A DNA stretch of 52,926 bases from an uncultured Bacteroidales bacterium (GTDB lineage Bacteria; Bacteroidota; Bacteroidia; Bacteroidales; Paludibacteraceae): the NCBI GenBank assembly GCA_900321005.1, contig ONUF01000010.1:1-52926 (forward strand), read 5' to 3'. A program made the position numbers and the translations under genes. Every line of letters starts with the position of its first letter. The first letter of the stretch is position 1. Below, in pieces: positions 32,201-40,665 of the stretch. The notes under the pieces are model-generated. The model was not told the DNA's origin. It did not search any database and saw nothing but the letters and a program-made list of their open reading frames with translations.

Positions 32201-33010
32201 ATGCCAATAGAAAACATTTACTCTATTGATTTCTTTTACGACTTGCTGTACGTCATGTTCCTGGTGGGACTGGTTGTATTCGTGTCGTTGTATTTTGTAG
32301 ATGCCGGCTACGGCAAGATGCGCTCTGAGAAATGGGGCCCGGCGATCAGTAACAAGGTAGGATGGCTGTTGATGGAATGCCCGGTATTCTTCGTGATGCT
32401 GTACTTGTATTTCAAGTCCTTCCCGCTGTATGGCGGTGTGACGAAGCAGGCGCCGTATTGGCTGTTCTTCCTGTTCTTTGAGTTCCATTATTTCCAGCGC
32501 TCGTTCGTCTTCCCCTTCCTGCTGAAGGGTCAGAGTAAGATGCCGCTGATTATCATGTTGCTCTCCGTAGCATGGAACTTAATCAACGGGTATATCCAGG
32601 GTTTCTGGCTTTTCCACCTTGCGCCGCAGTATTATCCGGAGATGTACACGGCGAATTGGGTAACCACGCCGCAGTTCATCATCGGAACGATTATTTTCTT
32701 CACGGGTTGGATTATTAACATGCACTCGGATCATGTGATCCGTCATTTGCGTAAACCGGGTGACACGAACCATTACCTGCCGAAGAAAGGCATGTACAAG
32801 TACGTGACGAGTGCGAACTACCTGGGTGAGATCACCGAGTGGCTCGGATTTGCTATCTTGACATGGTCGTTGGCCGGTTTGCTGTTCTTCTGGTTCAGCT
32901 GCTGCAACCTCGTGCCGCGTAGCAATGCGATCTACAAGAAATATGAGGAAGAATTCCCCGATGAATTCGACCGAAAGAAGTTAAAACGAATAATTCCGTT
33001 CATTTACTGA
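32201..33010 (+). CDS. Steroid 5-alpha-reductase family membrane protein
   Basis: A 269-residue protein with six to seven hydrophobic segments. Its C-terminal half has the steroid 5-alpha-reductase signature: GDTNHYLPKKGMYKYVTSAN, then YLGEITEWLGFAIL and NLVPRSNAIYKKYEEEF ending KLKRIIPFIY. The family reduces the C4-C5 double bond of 3-keto-4-ene steroids with NADPH at the membrane. In gut Bacteroidales such a gene (5AR) sits beside a flavin ene-reductase (5BR) and a 3-beta-HSDH in the cluster that makes isoallolithocholic acid; the same three families follow here with 2-bp and overlapping joins. Activity on bile acids is inferred from context. Confidence 0.88.
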   Translation: MPIENIYSIDFFYDLLYVMFLVGLVVFVSLYFVDAGYGKMRSEKWGPAISNKVGWLLMECPVFFVMLYLYFKSFPLYGGVTKQAPYWLFFLFFEFHYFQRSFVFPFLLKGQSKMPLIIMLLSVAWNLINGYIQGFWLFHLAPQYYPEMYTANWVTTPQFIIGTIIFFTGWIINMHSDHVIRHLRKPGDTNHYLPKKGMYKYVTSANYLGEITEWLGFAILTWSLAGLLFFWFSCCNLVPRSNAIYKKYEEEFPDEFDRKKLKRIIPFIY

Positions 33011-33012
33011 TA

Positions 33013-34320
33013 ATGGCAACAAAAAAGACCAAAGAGCCGGCTAATGAGTCGAAGCTCTTCACGCCCTTCCAATTAGGGCCTATTACGCTGCGGAACCGTA
33101 TTATCCGCAGCGCTGCTTTTGAGAACATGGCGCGCGCGAATGCGCCGACGAAGGAACTGCAGGACTATCACGTGAGTGTTGCGCACGGCGGCGTAGGTAT
33201 GACGACCGTTGCTTACTGCGCGGTGGACCTGAGTGGTGTATCGTTTGACGGTCAGTTGTATGTGCGCCCGGAAATCATTCCGGACATGAAGAAGATGACC
33301 GACGCGATTCATGCAGAGGGCGCGAAAGCCAGCATCCAGTTGGGCCACTGCGGCAACATGACGCATATGAGTACCTGTCATTGTGTTCCCGTGAGTGCCG
33401 ATACATGGTTTAACCTCTACAGCCCGACGATTCACCGTCGTCTGAAAGTGGCGGAGATCAAGACCATCGTCAAGCATTTCGGTGAAGCGGTGGATTTTGC
33501 CCGTGACTGCGGCTTCGACTGCGTGGAGATTCACGCGGGTCACGCCTATCTGCTTTCGCAGTTCCTCGCGCGCCGAACGAACCACCGTCACGACGAGTAC
33601 GGAGGTTCGTTCGAGAACCGCGCCCGCTTCATGAACGAAGTGCTGGACGAAGTGATGGCGCACGCCGGCAAGGATATCGCAGTGATCGTAAAGACCAACA
33701 TGTGGGACGACTGCTGGCAAGGCGTAAGCCTCGAAGAGGGTATTCAGGTAGCGAAAGAGATCGCGAAGCATAAGGTACACGGTATCGTGCTCTCCGGCGG
33801 AACGGTGAGCCGTAGCCCGATGACGATCCTCGGCGGCGCGATGCCTATCAAGACGCTCGCTCATTACATGTCGATGAAAGACCTCTGGTGGCTCAAGGCG
33901 GCGCTCAATATCCCGTTCGTAGGCTCTATCATGACGCCTACCGTGCCGTTCAAGGAGTTGTACTTCATGGATAAAGCCAAGATCTTCCAGGAGGCGCTCA
34001 AAGATACGAATATTCCGCTGATCTATGTCGGCGGCGTGCAGAGTGGCGATAACTGCCAGCAGATCATGGACGAGGGCTTTGAGCTCTTCCAGATTGCGCA
34101 TGTGCTGATCAAGGATCCGGACTTTGTGAAACATGTACAGGAGAATCCGCACTACCATGCGGGCTGTAAGCGCTCGAACTACTGTGTAGGACGTATGTAT
34201 TCGAAAAACATGAAGTGCCACGAGTGCGTAGAGCGCGACGGCGAGCAGATCGCACCGCGTATTCAACGGGAAATTATTAAATTGGAGAAAGATGCTGAGC
34301 TTAGTAACCGGAGCAAGTAG
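33013..34320 (+). CDS. Old-yellow-enzyme-type flavin ene-reductase (5-beta-reductase-like)
   Basis: A 435-residue TIM-barrel protein. FTPFQLGPITLRNRIIRSA at the N-terminus, QLGHCGNMTH, and IHAGHAYLLSQFLARRTNHR with DEYGGSFENRARF are OYE family landmarks that bind FMN and substrate. The C-terminus has Cys residues in CKRSNYC and MKCHECV, in place of the usual CxxCNxxC of 2,4-dienoyl-CoA-reductase relatives, and it lacks their C-terminal FAD/NADPH domain, so electrons must come from elsewhere. In its operon context a 3-oxo-4-ene steroid 5-beta-reductase is the best guess. It overlaps the SDR gene by 29 bp. Confidence 0.88.
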   Translation: MATKKTKEPANESKLFTPFQLGPITLRNRIIRSAAFENMARANAPTKELQDYHVSVAHGGVGMTTVAYCAVDLSGVSFDGQLYVRPEIIPDMKKMTDAIHAEGAKASIQLGHCGNMTHMSTCHCVPVSADTWFNLYSPTIHRRLKVAEIKTIVKHFGEAVDFARDCGFDCVEIHAGHAYLLSQFLARRTNHRHDEYGGSFENRARFMNEVLDEVMAHAGKDIAVIVKTNMWDDCWQGVSLEEGIQVAKEIAKHKVHGIVLSGGTVSRSPMTILGGAMPIKTLAHYMSMKDLWWLKAALNIPFVGSIMTPTVPFKELYFMDKAKIFQEALKDTNIPLIYVGGVQSGDNCQQIMDEGFELFQIAHVLIKDPDFVKHVQENPHYHAGCKRSNYCVGRMYSKNMKCHECVERDGEQIAPRIQREIIKLEKDAELSNRSK

Positions 34321-35119
34321 TGGAATAGGCTTGCAGTACGCGACGCAGCTCGCGCGCGACTATCATAGCGACCTGTTGCTCGTCAGCAACCAGGAGAAAG
34401 AGTTGGAGCAGGTAGCGAAAGACCTCGCATCGCAATACGGCGTGAAGACGATCGCGCGTTTTGCGGACCTCAGCCTGCCCGATGCGGCAGAGACGCTGCA
34501 CGACTGGTGCATGGAGAACAAGTATGTGGTGGATGTGCTGGTGAATAACGCCGGTGTGTTCTTCTTCAACAAATATTGCGAGACCTCGATGAAACGCATC
34601 GAGTTGATGCTGCAGCTGCATATCATGACGGTAGCCAAACTGACGCGTCTCTTTGCGGCGGACATGTGCCAACGCGAGTTGACGGAGGAAGAGGCCAAGC
34701 AACGCATATGCGGGCATAAGCGCATGCGTGGGTATATATTAAATATGAGTTCGATGTCGGCATGGATGGCGATGCCGGGTATTCAGACCTATAACGCCTC
34801 GAAGTCCTTCATTTATAACTTCTCGAAGTCTATCTGGTACGAACTCAAGCCGCAGAATGTCGGTATTACCGTCATGGCGCCGGGAGCGGTAGATACGGGT
34901 TTGTTCGGTCTCGCGCCGAACCTCCGCAAGCTGGCGGTAGCCTTAACCGTCTCGATTCCACCGGAGAAATTAGTGAAGCGCGCACTCAAGAAAATGTTCC
35001 GCAACAAGAAAGCGGACACTCCGGGCTTTATTAACTGGCTGAGTACACCGCTTCTCAAGCATACCCCGGACTGGATGCTCTTTCTCGCTCAAAAGAAATT
35101 AGCCCCGTTTATGCATTGA
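34292..35119 (+). CDS. Short-chain dehydrogenase (hydroxysteroid-dehydrogenase-like)
   Basis: A 275-residue SDR. Cofactor loop TGASSGIG (residues 6-13), NNAG in VLVNNAGVFFF, catalytic Ser in NMSSMSAWMA and YNASK (Tyr and Lys). VMAPGAVDTGLF follows. The classical loop with Asp in FADLSLP fits NAD(P)H use. In the related clusters the SDR is a 3-beta- or 3-alpha-hydroxysteroid dehydrogenase that interconverts the 3-keto and 3-hydroxy forms; that role is inferred here. The start lies inside the ene-reductase gene, so translation is coupled. Confidence 0.9.
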   Translation: MLSLVTGASSGIGLQYATQLARDYHSDLLLVSNQEKELEQVAKDLASQYGVKTIARFADLSLPDAAETLHDWCMENKYVVDVLVNNAGVFFFNKYCETSMKRIELMLQLHIMTVAKLTRLFAADMCQRELTEEEAKQRICGHKRMRGYILNMSSMSAWMAMPGIQTYNASKSFIYNFSKSIWYELKPQNVGITVMAPGAVDTGLFGLAPNLRKLAVALTVSIPPEKLVKRALKKMFRNKKADTPGFINWLSTPLLKHTPDWMLFLAQKKLAPFMH

Positions 35120-35142
35120 TCGTTCCTTAGATACTTTTTTTT

Positions 35143-37224
35143 ATGAAACGCTTAACCTTCTTATTCACACTCTGCTTGCTCGTTTTGTCTGCAAGCGCCA
35201 ACGTCATTACCTATACGGCAGATGACCAGACAATCTTCCCGAATCCGGAAAGAGGTTTTACGGATGAGTTAGGTGGAGAAACAATGCTCTCCGATACGAA
35301 AAATCACGTGGTCCAACCTGAAGCGGATTGGTATTTTGAGGAGTTCGCCGGCAAGCAAACACTCACCGTACTGATCTATTATTTAGGCAATTACAGGACC
35401 AAAGACCTGTCGGATAAGATTCTGCAGGGCTTTGATGAAGACATGCAAATCCTTCGCGACAACGGCTTTAAGTGCGTGCTGCGTTTTGCCTATGATTGGA
35501 ATTCCAAAAACGATGCGGAATTAACATGGGGGAAGCGGCATATTGAGCAGTTAAAACCTCATTTGGCTGCCAATTCCGATGTAATCTATGTGATGGAGAC
35601 CGGTTTTGTGGGCCAGTGGGGTGAGTGGTACTATAGTTCTAATTTTGGGAATGAGACCCAGAAACTGAATAATAACCGTCGTCAGGTTTTGGAGGCTATG
35701 TTAGATGCCTGTCCGTCCAACCGCTTCTTGCTGGTTCGTTATCCGCTTATCAAACTAAGCTATTTAGGCGATGAGGTACCTCTGAGCGCAGAAGAGGCGT
35801 TCTCGGGTTCAACCCGTGCCCGTATAGGACATCACAATGATGCGTTCCTTGCTGATTGGGGGAATGACGGAACATACGGCCGTGATGGCGACGGGCCTGA
35901 TGATGACCCAATCCTTCGCCAGTACATTGCGGATGAGACCTTGTATGTGCCTAATGGCGGCGAGACGAATGTGGAGGGCTCTTTGGCAAGCCAGGTATAT
36001 AAACAGGCAGAGAGTGAGATGAGCAAATATCATTGGTCTTTCTGCGGTTATAGTTATTCGCGCGATGTGACAGACAAATGGCGTTCTTCCGGTATCTATG
36101 ATAATCTGGATCGCAAGATGGGTTACCGCTATCAACTGACAACCGCTACGATCCCTTCGGCTGCTAATCCCGGAGGCGAAGCTCGTGTCGTGCTGAAGAT
36201 TAAAAATGCCGGATATGCACCGCTCTATAATGAGCGTAAAGTGTATATCGTCCTCAAGAACGGTAATAAGAGCTATTCCATCCCCTTGCAATCCGACCCA
36301 CGTCGATGGAAACCTAATGGGGTAGTAACGATGATTGATGAGACAATCACTATTCCTTCCGAAGTGCCGAATGGAACCTACCAGTTATATCTCTATTTGC
36401 CGGACTTGTCTCCAAGAATAGCGGCGGACCCCCGTTATGCAATACGGTTTGCCAATGTAGATATATGGGATGCCACTTCGGGTATGAATAAACTCAATAC
36501 CACCATGGAAATTACTGATGGTACCATTATCCCAGATCCGGACCCAGATCCGGACCCAGATCCTGATCCCGATCCCGATCCGACGCCTGAACCCACTAAC
36601 GGCAAGTATTCTGTCCGTACATTTAATGCGGATTCCACGCAATGTACATGGACGTTCGCAGGAGTGGTGACCTCTGAGCAAAAGATTACAGAAGAAGTCA
36701 TAGATAACGACCTGCTCTTCAAACCCGGCGACGGCAATACGATGAAGGTATTGGCAGATGGTTTATCCACCCAGAAGACGCAGAACTCTATCTATCTCCC
36801 TGTACCGGCTTCTTCTGCCGGAACGGTTTCCATGGAGGTCTATAGTATAAGCGATAGCCGTTGGTTCCAACTCTATATTAACGGAGCGGAAGGTACAGCG
36901 CAGCAACGCCTTTGGTCCAAAGAGGGAGATGGCACAGATGGTAAACGCGGACCGAGAAGTTTTGAGTTCACAGCCGGTGATATTACGACTTACAAGGAAA
37001 ATACGTACCTTGCCTTTACTGATAATACAACGGAAATGAAGGTATCGTCCTTTACTATTTCGCTCACGTCCGGCACTTATGCCAAGGGCACAAACACACC
37101 CACCGGTATGGATGAGATTACCGGTGATCCGGCATTACAGACTCATAAAGTCATAATAGACGGGCATATCTTCATCCTTCGTGGGGAAAAAGTATATACC
37201 TTGACAGGACAGGAAGTAAAGTAG
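35143..37224 (+). CDS. Secreted DUF4874/DUF4832-type protein with Asp-Pro linker and type IX-like tail
   Basis: A 693-residue protein. Signal peptide 1-19. Residues about 22-200 resemble DUF4874 (NPERGFTDELGG, LRFAYDW, VMETGFVGQWGEWYYSSNFG) and about 205-450 DUF4832 (LLVRYPLIKL, RIGHHNDAFLAD, WSFCGYSYSRD, LKIKNAGYAPLYNERKVYIV). This pairing resembles glycoside-hydrolase-like barrels with a beta module. A DP repeat linker lies at about 463-482. A further beta domain follows, and the end HKVIIDGHIFILRGEKVYTL-TGQEVK looks like a shortened type IX sorting tail. It probably acts on carbohydrate at the surface, but no substrate can be named. It abuts the S41 protease gene tail to tail with no gap. 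Confidence 0.8.
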   Translation: MKRLTFLFTLCLLVLSASANVITYTADDQTIFPNPERGFTDELGGETMLSDTKNHVVQPEADWYFEEFAGKQTLTVLIYYLGNYRTKDLSDKILQGFDEDMQILRDNGFKCVLRFAYDWNSKNDAELTWGKRHIEQLKPHLAANSDVIYVMETGFVGQWGEWYYSSNFGNETQKLNNNRRQVLEAMLDACPSNRFLLVRYPLIKLSYLGDEVPLSAEEAFSGSTRARIGHHNDAFLADWGNDGTYGRDGDGPDDDPILRQYIADETLYVPNGGETNVEGSLASQVYKQAESEMSKYHWSFCGYSYSRDVTDKWRSSGIYDNLDRKMGYRYQLTTATIPSAANPGGEARVVLKIKNAGYAPLYNERKVYIVLKNGNKSYSIPLQSDPRRWKPNGVVTMIDETITIPSEVPNGTYQLYLYLPDLSPRIAADPRYAIRFANVDIWDATSGMNKLNTTMEITDGTIIPDPDPDPDPDPDPDPDPTPEPTNGKYSVRTFNADSTQCTWTFAGVVTSEQKITEEVIDNDLLFKPGDGNTMKVLADGLSTQKTQNSIYLPVPASSAGTVSMEVYSISDSRWFQLYINGAEGTAQQRLWSKEGDGTDGKRGPRSFEFTAGDITTYKENTYLAFTDNTTEMKVSSFTISLTSGTYAKGTNTPTGMDEITGDPALQTHKVIIDGHIFILRGEKVYTLTGQEVK
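36532..36590. repeat. GATCCG/GATCCC hexamer tract coding the DP linker
   Basis: About nine GAYCCN units in frame give the Asp-Pro linker between modules. Hexamer changes keep the frame, so length may vary between strains. Confidence 0.75.
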
Positions 37225-38859
37225 TTATTTTAATTCGCTTAATGCGCGCTTGATTTCGTCATCAAAGCGCAGGTTATAAGCTGCTTGGCCTCGTTGGTAG
37301 TAATAACGCAATACTATCTCGGAGCCAAGCATTTCTTTTACTTCGTCCTTGTTGCGTTCTATGGCTTCGCGGAAATCCGGCGTGAGCATAGGTTCGAGAG
37401 CTTCTAACTGCGCGAGGGTGGTAGAGTCAATGTCTTCGTGCTTTGCCATCTTCAGCATGTCGGCGAAGAACTTGCCTGTCTCCGTCTCGTATTTGAATTT
37501 GCGCTCATCGAGGAACTTGCAGAAGTCTTCTATATCACCATCCGTGAGCATGAATTGATCCGGTTTGGCAATACTGTCGTGCAGACTATGGTAACGCGTC
37601 GCGTAGTCGAAGAAATAATGATTCAGGAACAACGAATAGCAGATATCCACTTTTGCGCTGTCGTTGAGTACAATATCCGGCAGGATTCCTCCTGCGGTGT
37701 CGCGTTTGAGTTCATGTCCTTTCTGGCGCTCGCTGTAGTCGATGGCCTGGATGCAACGTCCGGAGGGTAGGTAGTACTTGCTGGTTGTTACTTTGATATG
37801 ACCGCCATAGACGATAGGGCGGACATTTTGCACAAGTCCCTTACCAAAGGTACGTTGACCGATTAAGGTTGCGCGGTGAAGGTCCTGCAATGCACCCGAG
37901 ACAATCTCGCTCGCAGACGCAGAGTTCTTGTCCACCAGAACCACCAACGGCAGATCTTTGTACCGCGGTTTATTGCGGGTCTGATAGATATAGTTGCTGC
38001 GCGAAGTCTTGCCTTTCGTCTCAACGACTTTTTGCCCTTCGTCCACAAAGAGGTTCACTATCTGCAGCGCTTCGTCCACGATACCACCTCCGTTGCCCCG
38101 TAGGTCGATGATGAGTTTGCGTGCGCCCCGGTTGTAATAGAGTTCATCCAAGGCATTGGAGAATGCTTGTGCGGAGCCTTCTGTAAATTCGTTGAAGGCG
38201 ATGTATCCTACCGGCGTGGAAAGGCTGTCAGCCTCTATGGTTGTGTAGTAACTGACGGCATCGAGATGGATGTCTTCGCGAACGATCTCCAGTTTAATGG
38301 GCTTGGCAACTCCTTCGCGCTCGATCTCAACTACCACGGTCGTACCCGGCACACCGCGTAAGTTATTGCTCACCTCGCTGACAGTCAGGCCTTTGGTTGT
38401 CTTGCCGTCGATAGAGAGAATACGGTCGCCGGCCTGCATGCCTGCTCTTTGAGCCGGTTTGCCTTCGTACGGGTTTACGGCGTAGGTCCAAAGACTGTCT
38501 TTGGGCTGTTTCTTGCCTGCTTTGTCGGGGCGGGGACGCTGCTGGATAATACTACCTATACCGCCGTATTTGCCGGTGGTCATCATCCGTAACTCGCGGT
38601 CGTTCTTCTTGGGATAATAGACCGTGTAAGGGTCTATCTTGCGGAGCATGGCATTGATAGCCGTCTCCGTCAGATCCTCATAATTGAGGGTGTCCACGTA
38701 GTTCACATCCACCTGACGCAGTACATCGTTGAAGATGCTGATACACTCGTCGGCACGCGTTGTCTCTTGGCGTTCTTGGGCTACTACGGTCAACGGTAGT
38801 AAGGCAAGAAGGAGATTAACGCAGATGATTCGGTACAAATTCGCTGACATCTTTTCCAT
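37225..38859 (-). CDS. C-terminal processing protease, S41 family with PDZ
   Basis: About 544 residues from ATG 38859 (MEKMSANLYRI) with a signal peptide; ATG 38850 is an alternative. The PDZ domain (YGGIGSIIQQ, GMQAGDRILSIDGKTTKGL) precedes the S41 core with IDLRGNGGG, the catalytic Ser in DKNSASASEIVSGALQD and Lys in GQRTFGKGLVQ. It acts in the periplasm, cutting C-terminal ends of envelope proteins. It is last in the prfB-C1-yigZ-plsC-coaD run and overlaps coaD by about 44 bp. Confidence 0.93.
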   Translation of the reverse strand: MEKMSANLYRIICVNLLLALLPLTVVAQERQETTRADECISIFNDVLRQVDVNYVDTLNYEDLTETAINAMLRKIDPYTVYYPKKNDRELRMMTTGKYGGIGSIIQQRPRPDKAGKKQPKDSLWTYAVNPYEGKPAQRAGMQAGDRILSIDGKTTKGLTVSEVSNNLRGVPGTTVVVEIEREGVAKPIKLEIVREDIHLDAVSYYTTIEADSLSTPVGYIAFNEFTEGSAQAFSNALDELYYNRGARKLIIDLRGNGGGIVDEALQIVNLFVDEGQKVVETKGKTSRSNYIYQTRNKPRYKDLPLVVLVDKNSASASEIVSGALQDLHRATLIGQRTFGKGLVQNVRPIVYGGHIKVTTSKYYLPSGRCIQAIDYSERQKGHELKRDTAGGILPDIVLNDSAKVDICYSLFLNHYFFDYATRYHSLHDSIAKPDQFMLTDGDIEDFCKFLDERKFKYETETGKFFADMLKMAKHEDIDSTTLAQLEALEPMLTPDFREAIERNKDEVKEMLGSEIVLRYYYQRGQAAYNLRFDDEIKRALSELK

Positions 38860-39265
38860 ATGCATATAAATCACGAACGAGGGTGGACGAGATATGTGCG
38901 TACTCGGGACGGGTATAGAGAATGATGGTCTCTATGCCGGCTAACTGCTTGTTGGCCTCCGCCATGTTACGCTCATACTCGAAGTCGCCGATGCAACGCA
39001 TGCCGCGTAAGATAAACTGCGCGTCTTGCTCTTTGGCGAAATCCACCGTCAGGCAGTCGTATATCGCTACCTTCACGCGCGGTTCGTCCGCAAAGATCTT
39101 ACGAATGGCTTCCTCGCGCTCACGAATGGGGAAGGTCTCTTTCTTCGTACTGTTACGACCGATACCGATGATGATCTCATCGAAAATCTCCAAGCCACGC
39201 TTCACGATGTCGTAGTGGCCTACTGTAAACGGGTCAAAGGACCCCGGGAATATTGCTCTTTTCAT
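38816..39265 (-). CDS. coaD: Phosphopantetheine adenylyltransferase
   Basis: A 149-residue protein with FPGSFDPFTVGHYDI (T/HxGH motif), RGMRCIGDFEYERNMAEANK and the ISSTLVRDL motif. It makes dephospho-CoA. The end overlaps the S41 protease start; upstream lies a 13-bp gap to the acyltransferase gene. Confidence 0.96.
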   Translation of the reverse strand: MKRAIFPGSFDPFTVGHYDIVKRGLEIFDEIIIGIGRNSTKKETFPIREREEAIRKIFADEPRVKVAIYDCLTVDFAKEQDAQFILRGMRCIGDFEYERNMAEANKQLAGIETIILYTRPEYAHISSTLVRDLYAYGKDVSEFVPNHLR

Positions 39266-39271
39266 ATATCT

Positions 39272-39299
39272 CTAAACACTAAACATTAAACATTAAACT
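39272..39299. repeat. 7-nt tandem array at acyltransferase 3' end
   Basis: TAAACAC, TAAACAT, TAAACAT, TAAAC. On the minus strand it encodes the last residues (SLMFNV) and the stop codon of the acyltransferase. Confidence 0.8.
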
Positions 39300-40277
39300 T
39301 TTACGGTGATTTATCTCCGGAAACTTATACATCTCATAAAGTTTCTCACGCAGGAACGCCTCGTCTTTGTTCGGTAACTCGATTTTGGCCAGGCGGCTCT
39401 CGATGTACGCATCAAATTCCGTGCCACGCTCGTAGATTTCATAGCCCAGATGAATATGGCGGTCGATGATGTCGCATACATGCTGCAACTGGTCATGCGG
39501 CGGGAGTTTGCGGTATTCGGGATGCGCCGCCAACATCGCCTCTATCTCAGGGTTGATGCTCGGCGTGAGACGATAAACCACGCGTCCTTTCTCTCCTCGA
39601 ATACCGGTTACCATCGACTCCACATCATCCTTCGCACGCTTCTTCCAATTCGGATTATCGCGTCTGAGTTGCATCTCGCGGGCTTTGAGATAGTCGCACG
39701 GATCGAACTCGTAGGTGATGCTGACGGGGCATATGTTAAGGGCTTTTACCGCCTCAAAGAGATCGTCGGTATTCATCGTCAGCATATGCAGTACGCTCGC
39801 CTGCGTGAGGTCGTTGCTGTCTTTGGCGCGGCCTTCTCGCTGTGCCAACCAGATGGACTTGCGTCGCTGCCGCAACTCGCGGATATACGCCGACAGCTGC
39901 TTGGCATTCTCCAAGTGCGCATGAGCGCCCGCGCCGCGCTTCACTACAAAACAGCGGTTGTAACGCACCAGGTGCTCAATCCATTTCTTGGCAAACAGGT
40001 TATTGCCGATACCGATGAACGGGCGAATGAAATAGCGGCAGCGGAGCAGGAGCGAGAGCCAGGAGGCATCGAGGATGATGTCGCGGTGGTTCGTGATGAA
40101 GAAGGCACCATGCTTGATGTCGCGTTCTATCTGCTTGCGGTCACCCAGATAGTCCAGACGGATGCCCTTCGTCGTCCGCCATGCCCATATGCCGAGTAGC
40201 GGGAAGGCAAATAGAAAATCCGTGATGGGTAGGATAGCCCCAACCCGATATGCGCGTATGTCTTTAAACTGATCCAT
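39279..40277 (-). CDS. PlsC-like 1-acyl-glycerol-3-phosphate acyltransferase family protein
   Basis: A 332-residue protein with one or two N-terminal hydrophobic segments and the acyltransferase blocks FFITNHRDIILDASWL (variant of the NHx4D motif) and IWLAQREGRAKDSND (in the EGTR position). DPCDYLKAREMQL and LGYEIYERGTEF lie in a long C-terminal part found in Bacteroidota members. It is probably an inner-membrane lipid acyltransferase; the exact substrate is uncertain. Its final six residues come from a 7-nt array, so the native end was probably altered. Confidence 0.85.
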   Translation of the reverse strand: MDQFKDIRAYRVGAILPITDFLFAFPLLGIWAWRTTKGIRLDYLGDRKQIERDIKHGAFFITNHRDIILDASWLSLLLRCRYFIRPFIGIGNNLFAKKWIEHLVRYNRCFVVKRGAGAHAHLENAKQLSAYIRELRQRRKSIWLAQREGRAKDSNDLTQASVLHMLTMNTDDLFEAVKALNICPVSITYEFDPCDYLKAREMQLRRDNPNWKKRAKDDVESMVTGIRGEKGRVVYRLTPSINPEIEAMLAAHPEYRKLPPHDQLQHVCDIIDRHIHLGYEIYERGTEFDAYIESRLAKIELPNKDEAFLREKLYEMYKFPEINHRKSLMFNV

Positions 40278-40320
40278 TACACTTTACACATTCCACACTA
40301 CACATTCCACATTACACATA
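40276..40320. repeat. 7-nt tandem array (ATTACAC type) truncating yigZ
   Basis: ATTACAC, TTTACAC, ATTCCAC, ACTACAC, ATTCCAC and ATTACAC at perfect 7-nt spacing. On the minus strand it provides the last two codons and the stop of the short YigZ gene, and fills the gap to the acyltransferase ATG. Confidence 0.9.
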
Positions 40321-40665
40321 TGCGTCCAGCGCAGCCTTGGACGCTTCTCTGTACGCCACCATCAGTCCTCCTGTGCCGAGTAGCGTGCCGCCGAAATAGC
40401 GCACGACGACCACGAGGATATTATCCAAGTTACGGGCATCAATGGAGCGGAGTATCGGCGCGCCGGCGGTACCGTGCGGTTCGCCGTCATCCTTGGTGCG
40501 CCAGAGGTTGGGTCCCAGACGGTAGGCGTAGCATACATGCCGCGCGTCATGGTATTTCTTCTTGTACCATGCTATCCGCGCTTTCGCTTCGTTCTCGTCT
40601 TTGATGGATTCTGCGAACCCCAAGAACTTACTCCCGCGATCCTTATAGATGCCCTCTGCTGCCAT
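40312..40665 (-). CDS. YigZ/IMPACT (UPF0029) family protein, shortened
   Basis: A 117-residue protein with the IMPACT N-terminal domain: GSKFLGFAESIKDENEAK, DARHVCYAYRLG, DDGEPHGTAGAPIL and VVVVRYFGGTLLGTGGL. Bacterial YigZ proteins are usually about 200 residues with a second ferredoxin-like domain, which is missing here. The reading frame ends DAYV inside a 7-nt array, so the gene looks truncated by, or ended at, that repeat. It shares one base with the C1 peptidase stop (TAATG). Confidence 0.88.
   Translation of the reverse strand: MAAEGIYKDRGSKFLGFAESIKDENEAKARIAWYKKKYHDARHVCYAYRLGPNLWRTKDDGEPHGTAGAPILRSIDARNLDNILVVVVRYFGGTLLGTGGLMVAYREASKAALDAYV

Noticed and set aside
33073-34266. 397-codon minus-strand frame opposite the ene-reductase
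   Set aside because: It is antisense to a clear OYE-family gene, has no recognisable domain and no promoter.
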